Origin: Pseudolabrys sp.
GTDB lineage: Bacteria; Pseudomonadota; Alphaproteobacteria; Rhizobiales; Xanthobacteraceae
DNA: 59,018 nucleotides
Reading direction: 5' to 3'
Assembly: GCA_019635575.1 (NCBI GenBank)
Contig: JAHBZF010000006.1
Span: forward strand, 1-59,018
The notes beneath the pieces were generated by a model, which ran no database searches, had not been told where the DNA came from, and saw only the letters and a program-made list of their open reading frames with translations. Shown here piece by piece: positions 53,065-59,018 of this stretch. The translations under genes and the position numbers were made by a program. Every line of letters starts with the position of its first letter. The stretch's first letter is position 1.

Positions 53065-54120
53065 ATGAAGATCGGTATTCAGGATGTCACCAAACGCTTT
53101 GACGCATTTGTCGCGCTCGACCGGGTCAATCTCGACATTCATTCCGGGGAGCTGGTCGCGCTGCTCGGCCCTTCGGGGTCGGGCAAGACGACGCTGCTGC
53201 GGATCATGGCCGGACTCGACTGGCCGGACAGCGGCTCGGTCTGGTTCGGCGGCGAGAATGCTTTGGCGCTCGGCGCGGCGGAGCGGCATGTCGGTTTCGT
53301 ATTCCAGCACTATGCGCTGTTCCGGCATATGACGGTGTTCGAGAACGTCGCCTTTGGCTTGCGGGCGCGCCCGCGCCACCAGCGCCCCGGCGAACCGGCG
53401 ATCCGCAAGCGTGTCGGCGATCTTCTCGATCTCGTGCAGTTGAGCTGGACGGCGCAGCGCTATCCGGATCAGTTGTCGGGCGGGCAGCGGCAGCGCATTG
53501 CGCTCGCGCGTGCCTTGGCGGTCGAGCCGCGCGTGCTGTTGCTCGACGAGCCCTTCGGCGCGCTCGATGCCAAGGTTCGCAAGGAGTTGCGGCGGTGGCT
53601 GCGGACCCTGCACGAGGACATTCAGATCACCTCGGTGTTCGTGACGCACGATCAGGAAGAAGCGCTTGAGGTCGCCGACCGCGTGGTTGTGCTCGACAAG
53701 GGGCATATCATCCAGGCGGGGACACCGCAGCAGGTCCATGACCGGCCAACCAGCAGCTTTGTGCATGAGTTCATCGGCGATTCAGTGGCCTTGCCGGTCA
53801 CCGTCAGCGGCGGTGAGGTCCGGTTCGACGGCTCGCCGATCGCCGTCGATGCGCAAGGCTTGCCGGACGGCGGCGCGACGCTGTGCGCACGCCCTTACGA
53901 TATCGCGGTTCACGCCGGGGCGATTGCCGGTGGGCTCACGGGTGAGGTGCGGCGGCTCTATGGGCTTGGCGCGCTGCGTCGTGCCGAGGTCGCATTGCGC
54001 ACCGCATCGGGCGAGCACCTGGTCGAAATCAGCGCGCCGCGGGCCTTGCCCGTGGGCGTCGGTCAGATTGTCAGTCTCGCGCCGCAATCCTATCGGCTTT
54101 TCCCGCTGACGGCAGCGTGA
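53065..54120 (+). CDS. cysA: sulfate ABC transporter ATP-binding protein
   Basis: A 351-residue ATPase that powers the sulfate transporter. Walker [10 protein letters not shown] (about residues 35-43), signature [15 protein letters not shown], Walker [13 protein letters not shown] and the switch His in [11 protein letters not shown] are intact. The C-terminal regulatory domain is the short form. It is the last gene of the operon; a small hairpin lies at 54131-54145 in the gap before the convergent GntR gene. Confidence 0.95.
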   Translation: MKIGIQDVTKRFDAFVALDRVNLDIHSGELVALLGPSGSGKTTLLRIMAGLDWPDSGSVWFGGENALALGAAERHVGFVFQHYALFRHMTVFENVAFGLRARPRHQRPGEPAIRKRVGDLLDLVQLSWTAQRYPDQLSGGQRQRIALARALAVEPRVLLLDEPFGALDAKVRKELRRWLRTLHEDIQITSVFVTHDQEEALEVADRVVVLDKGHIIQAGTPQQVHDRPTSSFVHEFIGDSVALPVTVSGGEVRFDGSPIAVDAQGLPDGGATLCARPYDIAVHAGAIAGGLTGEVRRLYGLGALRRAEVALRTASGEHLVEISAPRALPVGVGQIVSLAPQSYRLFPLTAA

Positions 54121-54151
54121 TCAAACTCCTCGCCGCTACCCGGCGGGATGA

Positions 54152-54820
54152 TCAGCCAACCGCAGTCAGCGGATGAAGATGTTCGATAATCCGCTTCTGG
54201 ACGGCGGCAAGATGCAATCGCATGGCGCGCTCGGCATCATCGGCATCGCGTGCGGCGATGGCTGAGGCGATCGCGCGATGCTCGGAGTCTCGTTGCTGAA
54301 TCCGCTTCGGACAGGACGGCTGGTTTTTGCCCAACCGCATCCGTGCATCGCTCGCGACTTGCCGCAGCATCGCGTAAAACGCTTCCGCAAGATGATTACC
54401 GGATGCTGTGGCGATGGCCTTGTGAAACCGCAGGTCGGCGATACCGGAATCGGTGCCGGCAAGCGTCGTGGCGGCGCGCTCGATGCGGGCGATGTCCAGA
54501 GGCGATGCGCGAAGTGCGGCAAGGCGCGCGAGAAACGGCTCGATCGCGATCCGCATCTCGATCACTTCGAGCGGGTTGGTATCCTTGACCAGGTTCTCGC
54601 CGTTGCGAGCGGCAAATCCCTTGCGTTTGGTTTTTGCCGGCGCGATCTCGCCGCTATCGCGCAAAACTTGCAGTGCGCGGCGCAACTGATGGCGTTTGAC
54701 GTTGAGCTTGTCCGCGAGCGTTCGCTCCGACGACAGCCCGTTCGCTGAAGCCAGCCCGCGCACAGCCTCGACCAGCGAGTTCAGATCGGTCTGCAAATTC
54801 CCGTCAACCAGCTTGTCCAT
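54152..54820 (-). CDS. GntR-family regulator with FCD domain
   Basis: A 222-residue regulator with an N-terminal winged helix (SSERTLADKLNVKRHQLRRALQVLRDSGEI) and a C-terminal FCD all-helical ligand domain (DLRFHKAIATASGNHL and HRAIASAIAARDADDAERAMRLHL). The ATG at 54820 follows GGATAAG. It is divergent from the GMC oxidoreductase gene, and an inverted repeat of the kind bound by this family lies between them. Confidence 0.92.
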   Translation of the reverse strand: MDKLVDGNLQTDLNSLVEAVRGLASANGLSSERTLADKLNVKRHQLRRALQVLRDSGEIAPAKTKRKGFAARNGENLVKDTNPLEVIEMRIAIEPFLARLAALRASPLDIARIERAATTLAGTDSGIADLRFHKAIATASGNHLAEAFYAMLRQVASDARMRLGKNQPSCPKRIQQRDSEHRAIASAIAARDADDAERAMRLHLAAVQKRIIEHLHPLTAVG

Positions 54821-54946
54821 GGTTCTTATCCGGCTTGAACATAAGGCCCAGCACGATCGCCATACGGGGGTTAGGAAGCGGCTGTGATGGCGCTTTTTCG
54901 ACTGAATCGGCTCAATAAACAATAGAATACCATACAGCCGGCGATC

Positions 54947-54966
54947 CAACCAATTAATATTGGTTG
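54947..54966. promoter_or_regulatory. GntR/FCD-type operator
   Basis: CAACCAAT-TAAT-ATTGGTTG is a 20-bp dyad with perfect 8-bp arms. Two more TGGTTG half-sites follow within 25 bases. It sits 126 bases before the GntR start and 48 bases before the GMC start, consistent with control of both. Confidence 0.7.
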
Positions 54967-55014
54967 AAATGGTTGATTGAGTTGGTTGTCGTTTTGGGCC
55001 ATGCTGATCGGGTT

Positions 55015-56670
55015 ATGTCCGACCCCACTTATGACTATGTGATCGTCGGCGCCGGATCGGCCGGCTGTGTTCTGGCGAACCGCTTGTCCCGGCATGGTTC
55101 GGTTCTCTTGCTGGAAGCCGGCGGCTGGGACCGCGATCCGTTCCTGCGTATCCCCTTGGCCTGGGGCAAGGTCTTCCAGTCGCGGCTGCACGACTGGATG
55201 TACGACAGCGAACCGGAGTCCATGCTCAACGGCCGGCGTGTCGAGTTCGCGCGGGGCAAGGTGATCGGCGGGTCGTCGTCCACCAATGCGATGGCCTATG
55301 TACGCGGTCATCGTGGAGATTACGAGCGATGGGCTAAACGTGGCCTCGATCGCTGGTCGTATGAAGCCGTTCTGCCACATTTCCAGCGGCAGGAATGCTG
55401 GGAAGGTGGCGCCGATGCCTATCGCGGCGCCCATGGGCCGCTTACCACCCGGAATTCGCGCTATCGCGACTTCGATCCGCTGGTCGATGCGTGGCTCGCC
55501 GCGGGCGCGGCCGCCGGCCATCCGCAGACCGCGGACTACAACGGCGTCCAGCAGGAAGGTTTCGGCATTTTGCAGATGACGATCCGCGACGGCGCGCGAT
55601 GCAGTGCGGCGACGGCGTTTCTGCATCCGGCCTTGGTGCGATCGTCGCTGCGGGTCGAAACCCGTGCGCATGCCGTTGGTCTCGTCGTCGAGCGGCAGCG
55701 CGCGGTCGGCATTCGCTATCGCTGTGACGGGCAATTGCGCACGGCGCGGGCAGCAAGGGAGATCATTCTCGCTGCCGGCGTCGTCAATTCGCCGCATCTG
55801 CTGATGCTGTCCGGGATTGGCGATCCGGACATGCTGAAGCAGCACGGGATCGCGGTGACGGCGCCGCTGCGCGGCGTTGGCCGTAATCTGCAGGACCATG
55901 TGTCGATCGGCGTCGAATATTCCCGCCGTGAGCCCGGTCCTTTCGTCACCAATATGCGACTTGATCGGCTCTCGGGGAATATGGCCGCTGCCTGGTGTGC
56001 GGGGCGCGGTTTCGCCAGCGATCTGCCGAGCGGATGGACCGCGTTTCTGAAATCGTCGTCGGCTGCCGCGCTGCCCGATATTCAACTGTTGTTTCGCGCT
56101 GGCCCGCTCGGCGCTTATCCATATCTACCGCCGTTCCGTAACGCGTTCCCCGACGGATTCGCTTGCCGTGCGGTGTTGTTGCGTCCGGAAAGTCGCGGCA
56201 CGATCACGCTGGCGTCGGCCGATCCATTCGCGCCGCCACGCATCGCGCAGAACTTCCTGACACGCGAGCGCGACGCGGCCGTCCTGCGTGACGGGTTGGC
56301 GTTGGTGCGCGATCTCGGCCGCCAGAAATCCCTTGCGCAATTCGTCGGCGCGGAGCTTGCGCCGCTGCCACAGGCGACAAGCCGAGTCGAACTCGATGCG
56401 CATATCCGTGCGACGGCCGCGACCGCGCATCATCCGCTCGGCACCTGCCGGATGGGCACGGATAATGACGAGGACGCCGTGGTTGGGCAGGATCTGCGTG
56501 TGCGTGGCGTCGATGGATTGCGGGTGGTCGATGCCTCGGTGATGCCGGACATGGTCGGTGGCAACATCAACGCAGTGGTGATGATGATAGCCGATAAAGC
56601 AGCCGATCTGATCTGCGGCATGCCGCAAGCAGCAGCAGAACCTGCCGTGCGGGAGATAGCCGATGTCTGA
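55015..56670 (+). CDS. GMC-family flavin oxidoreductase
   Basis: A 551-residue FAD-dependent alcohol dehydrogenase or oxidase of the glucose-methanol-choline family. The FAD fold YVIVGAGSAGCVLANRL is at residues 8-24; signatures GKVIGGSSSTNAMAYVRG and AAGVVNSPHLLMLSGIG follow. The active-site His is in AHHPLGTCRMG, and the C-terminal GGNINAVVMMIADKAADLI is intact. No signal peptide. The ribosome binding site is weak. It overlaps the molybdoenzyme gene by 8 bases. Confidence 0.93.
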   Translation: MSDPTYDYVIVGAGSAGCVLANRLSRHGSVLLLEAGGWDRDPFLRIPLAWGKVFQSRLHDWMYDSEPESMLNGRRVEFARGKVIGGSSSTNAMAYVRGHRGDYERWAKRGLDRWSYEAVLPHFQRQECWEGGADAYRGAHGPLTTRNSRYRDFDPLVDAWLAAGAAAGHPQTADYNGVQQEGFGILQMTIRDGARCSAATAFLHPALVRSSLRVETRAHAVGLVVERQRAVGIRYRCDGQLRTARAAREIILAAGVVNSPHLLMLSGIGDPDMLKQHGIAVTAPLRGVGRNLQDHVSIGVEYSRREPGPFVTNMRLDRLSGNMAAAWCAGRGFASDLPSGWTAFLKSSSAAALPDIQLLFRAGPLGAYPYLPPFRNAFPDGFACRAVLLRPESRGTITLASADPFAPPRIAQNFLTRERDAAVLRDGLALVRDLGRQKSLAQFVGAELAPLPQATSRVELDAHIRATAATAHHPLGTCRMGTDNDEDAVVGQDLRVRGVDGLRVVDASVMPDMVGGNINAVVMMIADKAADLICGMPQAAAEPAVREIADV

Positions 56671-58777
56671 CCGCGCGTCATGGGTTGCCTCGACCTGTCC
56701 GCACGATTGCCCGAGCGTCTGTGCGCTGGAAGTGGAGCGGCGCGACGGTCGGACGGTCGGCCGCTTGCGGGGTGCCGCCGACCATCCCTATACGGCCGGC
56801 GTCATCTGCGCGAAGGTCGCGCGCTATGCCGAGCGCGTACATCATCCCGGTCGTCTGCGCACGCCGCTGCAGCGGATCGGTGCGAAGGGCGAGGGGATTT
56901 CAGCGTATCGTCCGATCGGTTGGGATGATGCGCTCGATGAGGTGGCGCTGCGCTTTCAGCGTGCGACAGAGCGGTATGGCAGCGAGACGATATGGCCGTA
57001 TTTCTACGGCGGCACCATGGGGCTGGTGCAGCGCGACGGCATCGAGCGGTTTCGCCATGTGCTGCGCTATTCACGCCAGCACAGCACCATCTGCGTGCAA
57101 CTCGCCAATGTCGGCTACGTCGCCGGCGCCGGTGTCCTGCGCGGCGTCGATGTCTGCGAGGTGAAGGAATCCGATGTCATCGTGGTGTGGGGCGGCAACC
57201 CGGTCCATACCCAGGTCAATCTGATGCATCATATCGCCGCCGCCCAGAAAGCGCGGGGCGCAACTTTCGTCGTGATCGATCCCTATCGGACGCCGACTGC
57301 CGAGCGGGCGGATGTCCATCTCATGCTGAAGCCCGGCACGGACGGCGCTTTGGCGACGGCGGTCATGCACGTGCTGTTCGCGGAAGGCTTTGCCGACCGC
57401 GACTATCTCGCGCGCTATACCGATGTCCCCGATGAGTTGGAGCGGCATGTCGCCAACCGTACGCCGGAATGGGCGAGCGCGATCACCGGGCTGACGGTCG
57501 AAGAGATCGTGTCGTTTGCGCGGCTCTACGGTCGACACAAGAACAGTTTTATCCGGCTCGGCTACGGTTTCTCGCGCAGCCGTAACGGCGCGCAGCAGAT
57601 GCATGCCGCGAGCTGCTTGCCGGCTGTCACCGGCGCATGGCGTCATCGCGGCGGCGGTGCGATGTACAATCAGGGCGGTATCTATGGTCTCGATGCGACG
57701 CTGATCCGCGGTCTTGACGCGATCGATCCGTCGATCAGGCTGCTTGACCAGTCGCGCATCGGTCCGGTGCTGACGGGCGACCGCAGCGATCTCGGCAAAG
57801 GCCCTCCGGTCACCGGCCTGTTCGTCCAAAGCACCAATCCGGTGACGGTCGCGCCGGAAGGCCGGCTGGTGCGCGACGGGTTCAATCGTGACGACCTGTT
57901 CGTTTGCGTCCATGAGCAGTTCATGACGGAAACGGCAGCAATGGCCGATATCGTGTTGCCGGCCACCACCTTCCTTGAACATGACGATATCTATATCGCC
58001 GCCGGCCATACCGCGTTGCAGGTGGCTCGCGCGGCGATCTCGCCGGTGGGTGAGGCGCGTTCCAACCACGATGTCCTGTGTGCGCTGGCGAAACGGCTCG
58101 ATGCGCGGCATCGCGGCTTCGAGATCGACACCTGGCAAATGATCGATGAGACGCTGCATGCCAGCGGGCTGCCTGGCGCGGCCGAAGTCCATGCCATGCG
58201 CTGGCTCGATCGCACGCCTTCTTATGAGGACATGCATTTCCTGAATGGATTTGCGCATCGGGACGGCAAGTTCCATTTCAAGGCGGATTGGTCGGCGCTC
58301 GGGCCTGCGCATGCCGCGATGAGCGCCTTGCCCGATCATCTTGATGTGATCGATCAACCGAATGCGGAGCGGCCGTTTCGTCTGGTCGCAGCACCGGCGC
58401 GCTCGTTCCTCAACACCAGTTTCACCGAAACGCCGGGATCGCAGAAACGCGAGGGGCGACCGACCATACTGATTCACCCGTCCGATCTTGCGGCGACCGG
58501 TGGCAGTGATGGCAATGTGCTGCGGATCGGCAACGACCGCGGCTCGTTGCGGGTGCATGCGCGGGCTTTCGATGGCGTCCAGCGCGGCGTGGTGATCGTC
58601 GAAGGTGTGTGGCCGAACCACGCGTTTATCGATGGCGAGGGCATCAATATTCTCACCAGCGCCGCGCCGGGGCTGCCGAACGGCGGGGCCGTCTTCCACG
58701 ACACCGCGGTGTGGATCAGGCAGGCGACGGTGGTGAACGAACCGGCCGAACGGGCGAACCTATTGCTAGACGCTTAG
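56663..58777 (+). CDS. molybdopterin-dependent oxidoreductase (DMSO reductase family)
   Basis: A 704-residue molybdoenzyme. An N-terminal [4Fe-4S] site is made by C12-x3-C16-x3-C20-x28-C49. Large molybdopterin-binding motifs follow, including VVWGGNPVHTQ, VVIDPYRTPTAERADVHL and the ADIVLPATTFLEHDD segment. No Tat signal is present, so it is cytoplasmic. The Mo ligand could not be assigned with certainty. No electron-transfer subunit is adjacent. Coupling to the GMC oxidoreductase gene suggests successive oxidation of an alcohol and a further product (inference). Confidence 0.9.
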   Translation: MSDRASWVASTCPHDCPSVCALEVERRDGRTVGRLRGAADHPYTAGVICAKVARYAERVHHPGRLRTPLQRIGAKGEGISAYRPIGWDDALDEVALRFQRATERYGSETIWPYFYGGTMGLVQRDGIERFRHVLRYSRQHSTICVQLANVGYVAGAGVLRGVDVCEVKESDVIVVWGGNPVHTQVNLMHHIAAAQKARGATFVVIDPYRTPTAERADVHLMLKPGTDGALATAVMHVLFAEGFADRDYLARYTDVPDELERHVANRTPEWASAITGLTVEEIVSFARLYGRHKNSFIRLGYGFSRSRNGAQQMHAASCLPAVTGAWRHRGGGAMYNQGGIYGLDATLIRGLDAIDPSIRLLDQSRIGPVLTGDRSDLGKGPPVTGLFVQSTNPVTVAPEGRLVRDGFNRDDLFVCVHEQFMTETAAMADIVLPATTFLEHDDIYIAAGHTALQVARAAISPVGEARSNHDVLCALAKRLDARHRGFEIDTWQMIDETLHASGLPGAAEVHAMRWLDRTPSYEDMHFLNGFAHRDGKFHFKADWSALGPAHAAMSALPDHLDVIDQPNAERPFRLVAAPARSFLNTSFTETPGSQKREGRPTILIHPSDLAATGGSDGNVLRIGNDRGSLRVHARAFDGVQRGVVIVEGVWPNHAFIDGEGINILTSAAPGLPNGGAVFHDTAVWIRQATVVNEPAERANLLLDA

Positions 58778-59018
58778 ATAGCGTGTCTGAAGCGTGTTGT
58801 CGGCGAGGAGATCTGCATTGGTGCCGCTCCAGACGATCTGGCCCTTCTCGATGATGTAATGGCGGGCGGCGAGCCGCGACAAAGCCTGCAGATCCTTGTC
58901 GATCAGGATCAGCGAGAGGCCCGACTGCTTGAGCCGGTCGAGTTGCTGCCAGATTTCCTCTCGGATCAGCGGGGCCAGCCCTTCCGTTGCTTCGTCGAGA
59001 ACCAGCAGCGCCGGGTTG
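58766..59018 (-). CDS. branched-chain amino acid-type ABC transporter ATPase (LivF-like), C-terminal part
   Basis: The last 84 codons of an ATPase whose start lies beyond the window. Walker B reads ALLVLDEATEGLAP, the LivF pattern with Ala in place of the usual Pro; LILIDKDLQAL holds the switch region, where Lys replaces the usual Gln or His position context. The end overlaps the molybdoenzyme gene tail by 12 bases in convergent orientation. It belongs to a hydrophobic-amino-acid-type transporter that may serve aromatic acids. Confidence 0.85.
   Translation of the reverse strand, partial: NPALLVLDEATEGLAPLIREEIWQQLDRLKQSGLSLILIDKDLQALSRLAARHYIIEKGQIVWSGTNADLLADNTLQTRYLSV

Noticed and set aside
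57071-58699. 542-residue open frame on the minus strand across the molybdoenzyme gene
   Set aside because: It lies fully opposite a well-supported gene with intact motifs and has the composition of a GC-driven shadow frame.
1-59018. CRISPR array, prophage, insertion sequence or toxin-antitoxin system
   Set aside because: No regularly spaced repeats, phage structural genes, transposases or recognisable toxin-antitoxin pairs were seen on either strand.

Overview
The window is high-GC, single-chromosome-type DNA, most likely from an alphaproteobacterium of the Hyphomicrobiales (Bradyrhizobium/Rhodopseudomonas/Afipia-like). This is an inference from codon bias, many orphan TctC/Bug binding proteins, TRAP transporters in catabolic clusters, and the sulfate-assimilation layout. 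No phage, transposase, integrase, CRISPR array or rRNA gene was seen. Nearly all of it is accessory catabolism, followed by a sulfate uptake and assimilation block.

Layout. (1) 1-1779: fatty-acid or thioester oxidation (acyl-CoA dehydrogenase), then tRNA-Gln(TTG) at 2011-2085. (2) 2510-5868, minus strand: an orphan TctC binding protein, a Rieske oxygenase and a LysR regulator. (3) 6212-16517: a TRAP transporter, a VanA/VanB-type Rieske monooxygenase and reductase, a MarR regulator, an amidase, LigA/LigB-type ring-cleavage dioxygenase subunits, a binding-protein-like protein without signal peptide, and an SDR. Three promoter regions here share a 14-bp motif. (4) 16936-31882: a cluster whose promoters carry a palindrome, ATGTTCT-N7-AGAACAT, found five times plus one weak half-like copy. 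It holds an alpha/beta hydrolase, an Old Yellow Enzyme homologue with altered active-site residues, an aconitase paralogue, a VOC protein, an IclR regulator, an amidase, a 3-mercaptopropionate-dioxygenase-like cupin, an enoyl-CoA hydratase, a TRAP transporter, and a class A flavin monooxygenase with a DUF2783 partner. (5) 31893-35297: LysR, a second type of flavin monooxygenase and an orphan TctC. (6) 35433-40467: a compact minus-strand operon (flavin monooxygenase, DUF2783, NTF2-like protein, a homologue of the DszB desulfinase, DinB-like protein) facing a MarR regulator, with two related 18-bp palindromes between them. (7) 40533-47020: XRE-cupin regulator, NDP-forming acyl-CoA synthetase, a thiolase-fold protein lacking the catalytic Cys, its DUF35 partner, and two orphan TctC proteins. 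(8) 47075-54120: cysD plus a cysN-cysH fusion, divergent from the sulfate ABC transporter genes sbp-cysT-cysW-cysA. (9) 54152-59018: a GntR/FCD regulator, a GMC oxidoreductase overlapping a molybdopterin oxidoreductase, and the end of a LivF-type ATPase.

How the genes fit together. Regions 3, 4 and 6 each look like self-contained uptake-plus-degradation modules with a local regulator. The strongest candidates for an undescribed system are the IclR-palindrome regulon of region 4 and the DszB-like operon of region 6. Both use a flavin monooxygenase paired with a small DUF2783 protein. Substrates cannot be read from the sequence.
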